Positions 10,901 through 23,291 of a stretch of 64,000 bases of DNA are shown here, piece after piece. This DNA is from Tipula vernalis (taxonomy: Eukaryota > Arthropoda > Insecta > Diptera > Tipulidae): positions 183,622,015-183,686,014 of the forward strand of contig OY282558.1 in the NCBI GenBank assembly GCA_958295665.1. The letters run 5' to 3'. The notes beneath the pieces are model-generated. The model saw only the letters and a list, made by a program, of their open reading frames with translations, ran no database searches and had not been told where the DNA came from. The position numbers were made by a program, and so were the translations under genes. Every line of letters begins with the position of its first letter. Position 1 is the stretch's first letter.

Positions 10901-11673
10901 TTTTGAACTGGTTCAATCTAAAAAAAAATAAAAAATAGCATTGTTTACCGTCAATACTGTCTGCACTATTTTGACTTCAATCTGGCACCCACTAAAAATA
11001 ATTGTTGGCAGCACTCTGGAGCAAGTCTGGAGTTTTTTTTTAAAAAAAAGGAAGGTGGGGACGCGAGTTTCATTGTTTGGGGTCATTTTCTATAAACATA
11101 TTTTTTTTTTTATGATATAACGTTTTTGTTTTCAGTTCGCTCTTCGTTGTGATCACGTTTTGGTTACCTCCTTTTCCAGTGTCCATAATTTTTTTTTCTT
11201 TTGTGTATTTTTCTTTCTTTGGCCTCTATTTTTTGGATTTGAATGTTCCTGCGAATAATGAGTGAGTAGGTAATAACTTGGTGATCAAGATGAGTCATTG
11301 GGGAGGGGTCTTTCGTGTTGAGGTCGGTCATCCATAGTTTTTTTTTTCAGTTTTGAGCTCCTGTAAACAAGGCAGATGGAATGTTGCTCTCTTTGGTTTT
11401 TTATCTTTTTTACACCAATGCGGTTACTCAAGCATTCGTTCATGTCTGGATATCCTCACGCCAACCCTGAGCTTAGCCAGCTATATATACCGCACCCCAA
11501 GGTGTCGTTACACAATCTCACCAAGAATTTATCGATTTTTTCTTTAATTTATTTATTTATTCTTCAAAAAATAAAACCAACAAATAGTTCACATGATCCA
11601 ATTATATGTTGGCACATGCATATTAGCAATATCCGTAAAAAGAAAGACAATAATAAATGTAAATATTAGTGCA
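10901..11673. other. Non-coding sequence with T-rich tracts
   Basis: T-rich tracts alternate with modest-GC patches, including GAAGGTGGGGACGCGAG near 11050. Short open frames around 11353-11669 show no recognisable motif. I cannot assign the segment. Confidence 0.45.
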
Positions 11674-12036
11674 TTATGAAAATAAAACTTTATTAATCTT
11701 AAGCTTAAATGTTTTGAGAGATCCAAACGAAAACAAATCAATTGAGTTAAAAAAAATATTGTGCGTGTTTTGTCGTATAATTAATGGAGAGTTATTTCTT
11801 AGTATACAACATTTCGTAATATTTAGTTCCATATTATTGATCAAATCACGATCCCTTCTATACACGACATAGTCATTGGTGAACAGCTCCCCATTAAAAA
11901 TCAGAATCAAAGTTTCATTTAAACATATAATGTCGCAGTTACACGTCAACAGATTAGTGCGAGAAACATTTGTCTTCGATCGGAGGCCTCTCACAAAAAA
12001 TAAAAAATACTTACCCCTGAGATAAACTCTACGCAA
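11674..12036 (-). pseudogene. LINE endonuclease N-terminal fragment
   Basis: The minus frame contains FVRGLRSKTN, CDIICLNETLI and NDYVVYRRDRD. These correspond to the NVRGLR.K., D.I.LTETW and Y.VYRRDR motifs at the start of LINE AP-endonuclease domains. The rest of the domain, including the SDH motif and RT, is absent next to it. The wording differs from the LINE at 3.2-7.2 kb, so it is a different family, possibly the one represented by the RT fragment at 14560-15230. Confidence 0.7.
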
Positions 12037-12424
12037 CCGACGTGACTAAGTAAAATAAAAAAGTTGAAGTATATGAATTTGCACAAAAGCAATTATACTC
12101 GACGCGACTCAGAAGTAACAAAATAAAAGTTGATTTGACTTTAACTTTTTGTTGTTGACATCTTACAGAAATTTTATGAAATATATTCTACTACATTTTT
12201 TATATAATTTCATTTTGACGTTTATAAAAATCATTTTTGTTGTGCCATCCATCAGTTCAGTACCCAGATTATCAATTACGATTTATGATGAGTTTTGCAG
12301 ACAAGTCATCTAGGGGATATAAAAATATAAAAAAATTAGTTGGAAGTTTGGACAAAATTAGGAAATGAGCTTAAGAAAACAGATAAAATTAAATGTTTTA
12401 GGTTATGATAAAAACTACCAATGA

Positions 12425-13080
12425 TTGTTTATAATTTTATTAACATATTTGATTTTATTTAATTACTTAATTGTAGATCAAGTATGTATTCAAAGATGGA
12501 AGAGCCTTCCGGATAAGTTTTGCTGAGAAATAAAACTAAAAAAACAACCATCAGGAAGTTCTTCTGATTTTAAAGAAGAATGGGAATATTTTGCACATAT
12601 GATGTTTTTAAATGACTTTATAAAAACTAGGAGGTAAGTATATTCATAATTAGATTGATATAATATGTATTATATTTATATAACGCTTCTTTTAGTACGG
12701 TTACAAACTACAGTGAGTCTCCAAATGACAAACAAATCGAATATGAGACAACAGTCGAGGAACATGAGGAAGAGCCTTATAATCTGCGCAAAAGAAAACT
12801 AATTGATAGTCCGGAAGATGATATTGCGTCATAAATTAAAACTACTTTGGGCGAAATAAATAGTTATATCAGAAGTGAGCATGTTGCCCGGACGGTAAAT
12901 AATGATGAAGCAGCTTTTCTAAGGGTTCGCTGTATTTTCGATGGACTGGGAGCAACTTTAAAAAAAGAAGCCCTCGCCAATATTTTAAAATATTTATGTG
13001 AGCTGCAAATAAGAGAATTACGAGAGGCAGAATATACCAGAAATGAATTGGTTTTAATTGACCTTGATGAGATATAGTGT
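12425..13080 (+). pseudogene. MADF-type protein gene of a PIF/Harbinger element
   Basis: Exons can be read around short introns: an acceptor ends at TTGTAG near 12478; the next exon codes for RWKSLPDKF, then SSSDFKEEWEYFAHMMFLND; a 60-bp intron runs from GTAAGT at about 12635 to TTTTAG near 12694; the last exon ends at the stop at 13077. The W+.LR and Y...M.FL pattern fits a MADF DNA-binding domain, known as the partner protein encoded by many insect Harbinger elements. An in-frame stop lies at about 12832. The matching transposase remnant is convergent at 13255-13482. The MADF call is by motif reading only. Confidence 0.6.
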
Positions 13081-13254
13081 AAAGATTTATACACTTAATT
13101 ATTTTTATTATTTTTTTTTTCGTGAATTGTGATACCGTAAGTGTACGGATAATTTAATTAGAAAATGATTTTTTTTTTTATTTGGAAGAACTGAAATACA
13201 ATATTTACTTTATTAATATTAACTCAAAAATTTTAATTGATTTTATTTTGCTGC

Positions 13255-13482
13255 CATATAGTTCCCTGATTGTTAAAATATTCCATTAAATTATCACGCA
13301 TTTTAAATATATTTTTTGTTGAGTTGAGAAAGTGTTTGAGTTAACCTCATTCCTCCACTGCCCCATAATAATATTCCCAGAACTATCTTCACCATTAACA
13401 TAAAATGATGGGCAGTATTTTGACGCACTCAATTTATTTAGCATCAAAAAATTGTGCAATGCAACCGTTGCTAAAACTACCT
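13255..13482 (-). pseudogene. PIF/Harbinger transposase, last exon
   Basis: On the minus strand, after a CTCAG acceptor near 13482, the frame reads VVLATVALHNFL, the cysteine-less counterpart of the CVLHNFL motif close to the C-terminus of HARBI1-like transposases, followed by an acidic tail (YVNGEDSSG). The upstream exons with the DDE residues are not visible in 13.5-14.5 kb. With the convergent MADF gene at 12425-13080 this makes a 5'-deleted Harbinger element. Confidence 0.6.
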
Positions 13483-14559
13483 GAGAGGGGTAAATGAATG
13501 CAAATTAGTGAATGTTTATTTAAAGGTCACTTTTACTTTTTCTGCGTTATGTGGCAAACAATTTAAAGTTGTGCGTAATATCCTCTTATTTTTAATGGCA
13601 ACAAAATTTGACTTTCATTTAATTGCTCTGTAAAGTCAAAGTACCTAATGTCAAAAACGCTAATAGCAAACATTTGACTTTATCTTGAGTGTATTGTAAA
13701 GCGCGTTTTTGACATAATGCAGCGTCTGAGTAACGTCGAGCATATCTCCAGCTTTAATCTTCACTTTGCGAGTTTTTATTTAAAAGTTCATCAATCATTT
13801 CACCGGGAAAAAGCTAAATAGGTGTCAAAACCTTCAATTTTCGGATTAAATATTACCTTTCGAAATTTGAAAATTTCAAACTAGTTCTATCAGAAATAGA
13901 TAATTCTAATTTAAATATGGGATCGAAATCAATAAAAAAAATTGAACTTATTTTGTTCGAAGAAGAAGGGTTTCAAAATAAACGACAATCAAAATGGAAG
14001 CAACCGCCAGGGCAATTTATAATTTCATTCAAAAACGGTCAAAAACGCGTACACCTATTCTGGCATGCCTTCAAATTATTTTGAATTACAAACCGAAAAA
14101 ATGCTTTTTCCGGCTTAGGAGGTTGTCGCTGGAGGCGACAGTCATTCATATACTAAGTCGATTAGTCGTATTAAAATTATTCTTTGTGCATTAAGATCTC
14201 GAGAAATATTAGTCCACGCATGAAATTTATTTGAGTTGTACTTAAAGTTTTTAAAGTTTATTTTAAATTACTTAAATAAGCTCAACCGACTTTTCCTAAG
14301 CGAGTCGCCACCAGATGCTTCGTGAAAATTGTGATGTTAAACGCCTTTACACAAAAATTCCGGAATATTTCTCATGATTTCGAACTGGTTTACAGGGCAC
14401 ATGAATTGGCAACACACATTGGGAAGAAATTCAGTGAAATCAACTACACCATTTGTGCTCAGCGACGAATCCAGAAGCCGTAACCTTACGCCAGTCAATC
14501 AGTGTTACCAAATTTACATTTTTACAGCGCTCTGCATAAGGTGCTAAATTCCTTTTATT
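13483..14559. other. Non-coding sequence
   Basis: No recognised gene. A small stem-loop, TGTCGC/GCGACA, lies at about 14124-14140. The short plus-strand frame at 13994-14194 has no recognisable motif. Confidence 0.45.
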
Positions 14560-15230
14560 CTGCCACGTTGGAAGTTTAGGATCAAACAGCCACTTCATTT
14601 TGTGCAGCAAGTATAGAATTAATTGTTTTCATACCAATCTTATACATTGGATCCTAAATAATCGATGCATACTCCAGTTTAGACCGTACAAGAGAACAGA
14701 AAAAACTCTTAACGGAAAGTGGATTACGATAATCCTTGGTGGTACAACGAACGAAGCCCAGCAAACTATTACACTTAGCTATTAAGTTAATATGATCCCG
14801 GGAATTCAGCTTATGGTCCAAGATGACTTCCAAATCCTTAAATTTCGTCACTCTTTCGAATGGCTGATTATTAATGTGCTTATTAACTTGCATTCTTTCA
14901 CGCAGGTATGAGCCAATCTAATCCAAAAATAATTTACATACTCCAAATCTGTCTAATTTTCCAAGAAGAATGTCAAACTGCGGTGTATCAAATGCTTTCG
15001 AAAAATCAGTAAAAATGACATCTAGCTGACTTCTAGACTCAAATGCTTAAACACTTAAAATATAGATAATCTGTTCAAATAATCTAGGTATGGATGATAT
15101 TATGAATATTCCCCGATTATTTTTGATGTCATAACGTTTACCAGATTTGAAGATTGCGATAATTATTGACTTTTTCCATTCGCAGGAAAAATGTCATTCC
15201 TCAGAGAAGCATTGACCAAATTTTGCTTCT
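14560..15230 (-). pseudogene. LINE reverse transcriptase fragment (second family)
   Basis: Minus-strand reading gives RT motifs across frames: a FKSGKRYDIKNNRGI segment with SSIPRLFEQII (about 15060-15180), DVIFTDFSKAFDTPQFDILL (about 14960-15030), and the region after the catalytic box with FKDLEVILDHKL and SLVRSKLEYASII (14654-14893). The YADD box itself is deleted between about 14900 and 14950, where the text jumps from the GSYLRER region to the FKDL region. The family resembles other insect LINEs with SK.FE and FKDLGV wording; not the family at 3.2 kb. Confidence 0.75.
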
Positions 15231-17219
15231 TCATTGTGCTTATCGAACGATTTACAACAATATTAATATCAGTGTGAACAGTGTTTCATAATATTCAAGT
15301 ACTTTTCATACCAGGCGCCTCGGCTTTGAGCTTCAAAAACAAAACTTCGTAAGTGTTTTTTATCTACGAGTATGTTTTAAGATTAAATCCCCGCTTTTAG
15401 AAAATAGCCAATTTTTAAACTAAACTAAATCATTGATTTAGAATATACTAAACATTAAATATTTTCTTTTACAAAATATAAGTTACACGTGAACTGCTAA
15501 TTCTTCGATTTTTATGTTATTTTAGCAAAGACTCAAACCAAAAAATAGTTGACCAAATTGCCGTTTTCGACTAAATAGCGTTGCGATCACTTTTCTATTG
15601 AGGTTAATCTGCGAAAGGTGTTCCAAACCGAAATATGTAATTAACTAGATAATTACCTACATATATCGTTTATTATCGAAGCGACACGTATCTGAGTTAA
15701 AAGCAAACAAGGCTTTATCCTTTGAAAGCATCGAAGGAGAATTTCTAAAACACAACATTTTTTTTTATTCCACCGCATATTTAACAGTTCTCTCATTATT
15801 TATTTTTATTAAAAGCACTTAGTGATTGCTGTTTATTTTATCTATAGAACACTATATCGATTAGTGTGATTGTTCGTAACTACGTATGGGAAAATGATTC
15901 GCTTTAAATTGTAACGACAATAACAATAAAGCATAGAAGAATCATTGTTTAAGACTTATGAAGAATTTGAAAGAATGTGAGGTAATGTACATAGGACTCT
16001 TCAACATGATGATTTAATTTAAAATTCCAAAGAAATTTTTCAAGACAGCTTTTTGCAATCGTAATCTGCGGAATAGAACTTATACGATTTTGAAGGAAAT
16101 TTGAGCAAATTTTTCATTCTGTAAATTTTTAAACCGAGAATGTTGTAGGCATATAAAAAATTGAACTAAAGTTGATTTACATTCAATTTAAACAACATTT
16201 TTTAAGAATTGAAACCCATGATATCTGTTCCGTGCAATGTTTACAAAAGTGCTATGCCATTTGTCTTATGTGTACAAATAGCACATGACGAAAGTTAATC
16301 GGGGTCTCACGGTAAATCTCTTTTTCCAGAAATAAACCATTTTAAATTAATAAAGTAACAACAAGAAACTATACCTTTCATTTTGTATTGTTTTTTAATA
16401 TTCTAACTATACAGGTATCTAGTTTTAGATCATATTAAATGTATTTTTCAACTAAAATGGAAAAATGAACGTAATGTGATAAATGGTACTTATCCCCGTA
16501 AATGATACCACATGAGTTTATTAGTAAAGTAAAACTAAACCATATTAAATGAATTTATTTATTTAAGTAATTTACACTTTTTTTTGAAATATTTAAGTGA
16601 AACAAAAAATGGGTACGAGGATGAATTCAAAACTTCATTCTCATCTAACATTATAAAAATTCTAAAACAAAGGCAAAATTTCGATTTAGTCTTCTGAAGT
16701 CTTTGGCTTCATTTTGTAGAAATAATTTAGTTTATCCGTCCATATGTAATAATTACAAATTTTATTGCCAATTTTAACATTAGGAGACGTAAACAGCAGC
16801 AATTGGCATTGAGCACAGCATAAGCTCTAAGGAAAGAATACGAGTATCCGAGTATGTAGTTCATAAAAGTTTTTTTATGGCATTTTTTTATGAGAGGAAA
16901 CAGGGTTCTCATTTATTGCAAACATAACTATGATGAATGTTAAATTAATATTTTTATGTTATTTAATTATGTATATTGGTTAGAGACACATATTTGTTTT
17001 CAATTGTGATGTTCTATTTTAAGAAGATAATCCAATATTTTATCGGCAAACTTTTTGCATAAGAATTGTTTTATAAAGCATCCTTCTTTACAATAATAAA
17101 AAAAAATTAGAAATAAAATTTGAAATTAAATCTTCTACAACACAATAATAAAATAAGCTAAGCTACCAATTTTATGTTTTTTGTTAACTAAAATGAATTT
17201 GTTTTTTCATCTGCTTTTA
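15231..17219. other. AT-rich non-coding sequence
   Basis: No coding frame, repeat or RNA gene recognised over about 2 kb. The minus frame at 16727-16912 is short and lacks motifs. Confidence 0.55.
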
Positions 17220-20200
17220 CAGAGAAATCTCGCTTAATGCAAGTGTTACGTTCCCGAAGACATCGCTGTGGCAGTTCGAGCCTTTGGTTCCTAAAGTCAA
17301 AAAATTTTCCGACGCAAGATTACAGTGACGAGCAAAAATGGCTGAATAAACAGGTAACTCTTATTTTTTCAGTTTTTCACGTTTGTAGATATAAATTAAG
17401 TATGCCAGAGATGAGACCGAACTCCCCGTTACACAAATCAGGCGCCAGAGGTCTGGCACAGTTGTAATAGCCGATTAGGCTTCAGGGATGATCGTGGATG
17501 TATAAGTAGTCAAAACCGCGATATTTCGCGTTATCGACGCCCAGCACACGCCACTATCTGCTCTGGATGACGCGGCTTGAACGCAGAATCACCTTTTTCG
17601 GCTGGTCGCCGGGGCGACGTAGAACGTATATCTCGCCGTGGGATAACACTGGAACGAAATCAAGGGTTCCACTATTTAACCTTTAGTCCATCATCGCTTG
17701 AAGAAAAGGTCTTAGCCGAAGCTCATTTGATGTTTCCGAAGCAAAACCAAACTAACATTAACGAGCGAAAACGAATGTTCAAGGCACAGGGTACCTTGAG
17801 ATGAATAAGCGAACCCGTCAATGTTTCCGATCCTCAACCATCGACATCCCGAGCTAGGCTGCAGATCAGCAAGACACTTGAATTAAAGGTGAACACATCC
17901 AAAGCAGATTTTTCTTTGACCAGCCAGATACCAAAGACTAATCTACGGCAGTCGCAAGAGTATAGAGTGCGTCGAAGTCGGTAGAAGTCGAAATAGCCAC
18001 AGCTTTGACAAATTTCACAATGATGAAGTGTATCAAAGGGAAATAAAGAAAATTAGACAGTCGGATTTACATAAAGAAAATTTGGATTAAATGTATCTTT
18101 TGCACAGTGGTCGATCCAAACAATGCCAGCCGATATTACGGAATATTACCAACGTAAGTTACTTACTCGCCAGTGTCAAGATTGAGAAACTATTTATCAG
18201 CAATGAGTTCGGCCACGTTTGTAGCATTTTAACATTTGTGACAGAATATGGTTTATGGGCGATTTGAACACCTTGCTGTCTAAAGAATTCCAATTACTGC
18301 AGACAGAGTTTCCTGGGAAGCGCATTGCCGATTTCCAGATGTGCACTACTTGTAAAATAAGTGTATATGGTAAAAAAATTACCGGACAGCAGCAAACCAT
18401 GTTATGGAACGAACGCAAAACTTTGGAGATCGCACCGGGTCAAAATGAACAGACGCTTTCAATCATTTATGATGGTTATCCTGAGAATTTTCTTTTTCCA
18501 GCCAAAATCGTTTAAACAAGATGTGTGCTTCAGTACTTTTTTTGTCCACTCGTGAAATATGCCAGCGAGACAGATGTGGTGTAACTGAATTTCAACACCG
18601 AGGCGGTCCTAACGGGCACATCATGCTGAGCCTTGAAAATATTCAATAAAGGGATATTATTCAATAAAGGGAAACAGTAAGCGAAAATGTGCCACTGGGC
18701 GCTTTCAGGTCCGCCAACTGTTGGCAACATGTTGTGTAAAATAATCACGATGTTTTCTGAATGCAACCGATTGATCGAAAATTTCATGGAAATGTGATAG
18801 ATCGAATGTCAAATTTTCCATCAGCAAGTTTTCAATGCCAACATGTTGCGGGAACTGAAAGCGCCCAATGACTGTGAAACTGGTCATCGATTTGTGTTCG
18901 GTCTCAGCTGACGACTTGCCTCTGATGTATTCAAATCAGGTTTATAAGCATATTATTACATGCTATAAAAATAACAGAGAACATATGCCACTTTCACATT
19001 CCGTATTGGCCGATGGATAAAACACAGGTTTTGTTGCCGATTTAAAAAGAGAACTGCCCCTGAATTGAGCTCGCTAAGCGGGCGAGTAAGCTGCTAGTGG
19101 TTCTGAAAATGAAATATTACGATACATGACAGCATGACGAAAGACAACTATCTCAATGCAGTGCGTGCCTCAATACGTCGGGCGACAGTAATGTTTCGCC
19201 GCTAGTTTTTAAATCAAATATGCATCTTAAATTTATCTTAGCCGAGTCTTAAGCAATTTGACGGCGATCTGATATAATTGCAGGAGATGATTATGGAGAT
19301 GAGCTCACTAGAGGGGGCCTGGTTTTTGTTCCGGCAACCGATGTCTGAGGCAAGTAGATAAATTGCATTTATACCGACCATCTATCTGGACGCATGAAAG
19401 GACCACGTCGAACAGGAGACTCCAATAAATGTACAATGAGGGTTTAGAGGAAGACTCGACAGACTGGTAGACTCTCAATTTGGTTCAAAAATATGAGTTA
19501 TCACAGATGGCAGCGATTTGAATAACGTTTGCTTGGCACATTTTATTGCTTGGTACACAAAAGTGATAAGTATGCCAAATGAATATACATATAAAGCGTG
19601 GCAGAGTTGTACGATTTCGGGGATACTGCCCTATGTGCCATTCAGAAATGAAATGGACATTTATGCTACAATAAATTTTTACAAATTTACGACGAACACA
19701 AAGAATTCGGTATTACAAAAGTGCAATGAGTATACGATTGCGAACTGGATCCCTCCATGGAACTCGAGGCTGCGTTGAATAGACTACAGCTCGTGAGAAA
19801 GTGGTGTGTCGCATCGGATGGGAGCAACAATGATTATATAGGGCAAATAATGGCTATAACGTCAATATAGTATTGTGAACTGATGTGGAAAACTAACCTC
19901 GAGAAGCAGACACAGGGCCAACACCAACGCTCACATGGCTTGTGCATCTATCAGCAAGGCGACAGTCGCCTGGACGTCGCGAGGCCGAGGTGAACATTAT
20001 TTGTGTCGATATATTCAACAAAATTAACTCGCGTTTTACTACATCCATAGGCATACACCGCTTCATTAGAATGCACGGCAGAAAATCTTTATACCGGCTC
20101 CAAGAATCAGGAATAGTTCACAAAATATGCATAAAATGAATGTTATCGAGACAGGGGATGTATTTGCCGTATCTGTAATAAGTAAACGTTGCGACCTCTC

Positions 20201-20465
20201 ATATTCTCAAAGCAGAGCGTATTGCGAAGGGGGTGGATGCGGATCGATGTTAAAAGACACACCACTTTAAAGTTGAGTTCCCACATAGAGTACCGTCGCT
20301 TTCACTTCCCATTAGTACCAGCGCGCATACTCACGACCCACAAGTCGCAAGGAGGCACTTTTAAGGAGGTCGTTTTCGAGTACATCAAAACTTAAGACAA
20401 ACAACTTCTTTACGTCGGTTTATCGCGCGTCACCTCATTTGTAGAAAAGAATATAAAGGTTTGCA
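17220..20465 (+). pseudogene. Helitron (Rep/helicase) pseudogene
   Basis: Decayed plus-strand protein with many stops and shifts. Readable pieces in order: an arginine-rich N-terminal part near 17560-17700; HIPYWPMDKTQVLLPI near 18990-19045; KDNYLNAVRASIRRATVMFRR at about 19140-19200, here split by its own decay; LNNVCLAHFIAWYTK near 19515-19560; and the C-terminal helicase end with PARILTTHKSQGGTF and LLYVGLSRVTSF near 20320-20440. The last two are the closing motifs of Pif1-type SF1B helicases, and the others match insect Helitron Rep-helicase proteins. Rolling-circle transposition is the family role. No intact Rep His or tyrosine motif could be read, and no CTRR end with hairpin was found. 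Confidence 0.75.
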
Positions 20466-20472
20466 ACAGATT

Positions 20473-21181
20473 TTATCTTTCATCTTTGGCAATGTCACAA
20501 CAGCAGCTATACACTGTGTGTTTCACTGTAAGTGGCTCCTCTTGATTAATTGGCAATTTACAAATTTTCGGTATTGGGCGTTGTAATACTGTGTTTGACC
20601 GTGGAACGTTAATTGTAACAACATGCACCAAACCATCATAAGCTGGATGAATATTAATTATGCGACCCAATGGCCAATAATACGATGAAGCTTTATCATC
20701 AATGACAAGTATGTATGTCTATGTCACCAATTTTTATATTTAGTGATTCAGTATACCATTTGGTTCGTTTCTGCAAAGTAGTGAGATAATCTCTATGCCA
20801 TCGCCTCCCGAAGTGGTGACGTATTTGTTTGTTTATTTTCCATCGTGAATATTTTGATTCTGCGATATCAATATCCTCAATTTCAGGTATATCCATTAAT
20901 GCGCGTCCAATTATAAAGTGAGCCGATGTAATCACATCCATATCGTCGTCTAGTTCAGCATATAATGGACGTGAGTTGATGACTGCTTCGATTCTGGTAA
21001 TGAGTGTGGTGAACTCTTCTAACGATAATATATAACCACTAGTGACTTTCTTCATGTTGAACTTAAGAAGTTTGACTAAGGCTTCCCAAATGCCTCCCAT
21101 ATGTGGCGCTACTGGTGGGATGAAGTGCCATTTAATTTCCCATCTTAAAAAATAAGCACTAATGTTGAATCTGTCCACCAT
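20473..21181 (-). pseudogene. BEL-2 integrase, C-terminal half
   Basis: Frame 20699-21181 holds WHFIPPVAPHMGGIWEALVK, the segment with the catalytic Glu of BEL integrases, then INSRPL and the SRWKI...RRWHRDYL region. Frame 20473-20670 continues with YYWPLGRIINIHPAYDG and the RPIPKICKLP ending typical of BEL integrase C-termini. A frameshift near 20690 separates them. The integrase N-terminus and first two catalytic Asp residues are gone: the sequence passes from RNase H near 21190 directly into the IPP.APH region, implying an internal deletion. Confidence 0.9.
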
Positions 21182-21184
21182 GTA

Positions 21185-21750
21185 ATACTTTTTATTTCAA
21201 TTGTTAAAGTTTTCTCTACAAATGACATGAGTTAAGTTAGCATATGTGCTGCCTGAAGCTCAAGTCGCGCAATTGTGATCTGCTCAATTGGTGCAACTTT
21301 AGTTTTTGCGATTAATATAGTGGACCTTTTCTCATTATCATCCCCAGAAATTGCATAAATCACAGCTGAATATGCTAGCTCACTATAGCATCACAAAATC
21401 CGCAACATTCAATTTTACCAGTAGTGTTTAGCCAACGAGGAATTTTGTTTTTTGTCATTTGCGACAGACTTTCTCGGAGTCTCAACCAATCTTGTTTGGT
21501 TTGCTGTGGTAGATCATCATCCCAAGTAATTGGTTCCAACCAAAGTCTTTGGAATAGTATTTTGATTTTAATGATCAATGGTGATAACCAACCTAGAGGA
21601 TCGAAAATTTTGCTGGCGTCAGACAATAATCCTCGCTTTGTTAAACATGGAACTTTTACTAATTTACATTTGAAAGAGAATTCATCCTGCAATCTATTTC
21701 AGATAAGGCCAAGTATTTTTGATGTATCTGTATCTCCTGAAAAATCCTTC
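21185..21750 (-). pseudogene. BEL-2 RNase H and connection domain
   Basis: KIFDPLGWLSPLIIKIKILFQ, here at about 21560-21630, marks the start of the BEL connection/RNase H domain. It is followed by [31 protein letters not shown] and, in another frame near 21240-21375, [19 protein letters not shown]. These are standard BEL landmarks. The domain would degrade the RNA of the RNA-DNA hybrid. A stop or frame change at about 21370 and the downstream deletion make it inactive. Confidence 0.88.
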
Positions 21751-21872
21751 TGATCGTTGACACTGTTTGCTTTATTTGAATTGTTCAGTACATTTGGATT
21801 ATTCGATCTTAATTTTCTTAAATTAAATCCAAACTCTTTTAACGTTGAGATTATCAAATCCTTTTGACTTAT

Positions 21873-22613
21873 TTATTCATCTACTGTGCTAGAACCGCAC
21901 AATAAATCATCGACATAGACATCTTTAGATATTATATTGGAAATTTGTGGATGTTTTGATGAAATTATGTTTGCTACTTCTTGAATACATCGCGTTGACA
22001 AAAATGAAGCAGATGTAGTACCATAAGTTATAGTGCGTAATCGATATGGTTTTGGAGGTTTATTCGGACTTGTTCGCCAAAGTATGTTTTGATATTTTGC
22101 ATCTTCTTCGTGAACCCAAATCAAGCGATACATTTTCTCAATGTCCCCGCTTAGAACAAACTTGTGCTGCCTGAATCGTACAGTTATTTCGACTAATGAT
22201 GATTGAATTATTGGCACTATTTCCAATATATCATTTAGAGATAAGCTTGTGGTTGACCTAGTTGATCCATCAAATACTACTCGTAACCGAGTTGTTGTAC
22301 TTTGCTTCAAGACACCGTGATGGGGTAAATAATATTCGGTTTGATTTGGTTCGCCTATCAACTTCATATGACCGAGATTCTCATATTCTGTCATAAAATC
22401 GTGATATAATGATTTAAATGTGCTATCTCGCTGAAATCGTTGTTCCATCGACACCAATCTTTTGAATGCAATGTTATAGGTTGACCCCAGTTGATCTGGT
22501 TGAATTTTGAATGGTAGTCGAACAATAAATTTATTGTCAGGTGCATGACTCGTAGTTTTCACAAAATATTGTTCGCATAAATCATCTTCGGAATTTTGAA
22601 GCACGTTTCTCAA
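21873..22613 (-). CDS. BEL-2 reverse transcriptase (open, partial polyprotein)
   Basis: A 246-codon frame covering the linker end and RT core. Motifs: FIVRLPFKIQPDQLG, YYLPHHGVL, LRVVFDGSTRST, SLSLNDILE, the first catalytic Asp in VLSGDIEKMYR, the TYGTTSASFLSTRC stretch and the catalytic YVDD box in DVYVDDLLCG near 21890-21920. All key RT residues are present, and this is the best-preserved BEL RT core in the window. It is not preceded by its own start; the ATG at 22613 is internal to the original polyprotein. Confidence 0.92.
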   Translation of the reverse strand: MRNVLQNSEDDLCEQYFVKTTSHAPDNKFIVRLPFKIQPDQLGSTYNIAFKRLVSMEQRFQRDSTFKSLYHDFMTEYENLGHMKLIGEPNQTEYYLPHHGVLKQSTTTRLRVVFDGSTRSTTSLSLNDILEIVPIIQSSLVEITVRFRQHKFVLSGDIEKMYRLIWVHEEDAKYQNILWRTSPNKPPKPYRLRTITYGTTSASFLSTRCIQEVANIISSKHPQISNIISKDVYVDDLLCGSSTVDE

Positions 22614-22667
22614 ATGCTTCGACTTCCCAAAACCTTTTTAACGTAGAATCAACATCCATCATGATGT

Positions 22668-23291
22668 TTAAAATGACAGAAGAAATAATGCTTGAATAGG
22701 ATTGACTTTCGCACCTTGAATCCATCCAAATTTAGTATTATATGCATATATTTGTGCATCTTGAATTTTGCCTGCACTTAGTATATCGACGAATATATCT
22801 GAGCCCAGTAGCAGATCAATTTCACCACCATTTAGACAATCGGGATCAGCCAATTTTAACGATTAAAATTTTGCTGTATTAACACTTATTATTATTGATT
22901 TAGGATGCATAGTTGCTATATACGGTACGACGTATACGCTTATAACCGTCTTGTATGTGCCCTCATCGTTTGAAATATTTATTTTTGCCATGCCCTTTGT
23001 TTTGCCAACATTAGTAGAACCTAAACCCTTAATTGAAATTGAATTTATCTCCCTTGGTAACTCAAGCTTTTTGAAACTGTTTTCGGAAATAAATCTTATT
23101 TTTGAAGCTGAATCCAATAATGCTCGATATAAATGGAATGCACCACTAGAATTTTGTACTTTTCCTATTGCTGTTGGTAGAATGCAACTGTTTTCGGATT
23201 CCATACAGTGTAAATTAGAAGCCTCTTTCGAAACTGACGGGGTTGTACTGATAGGATTTTCATCGTTCGTTAAGTTTTCTTCGTGCAACAA
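22668..23291 (-). pseudogene. BEL-2 protease and linker
   Basis: Frame 22863-23291 has LYRALLDSASKIRFIS, the aspartic protease active-site region; the usual DSGS reads DSAS. It then has KGLGSTN-like text around IKGLGSTNVGKTKG. Frame 22668-22853 gives ADPDCLNGGEIDLLLGSDIF and TKFGWIQGAKV, the conserved BEL linker between protease and RT. A frameshift lies near 22860. The protease would process the Gag-Pol polyprotein. Confidence 0.88.

Noticed and set aside
14116..14142. Second ribozyme-like stem-loop (TGTCGC/GCGACA)
   Set aside because: Only a 6-bp stem; none of the CUGAUGA or GAAA core elements are nearby.
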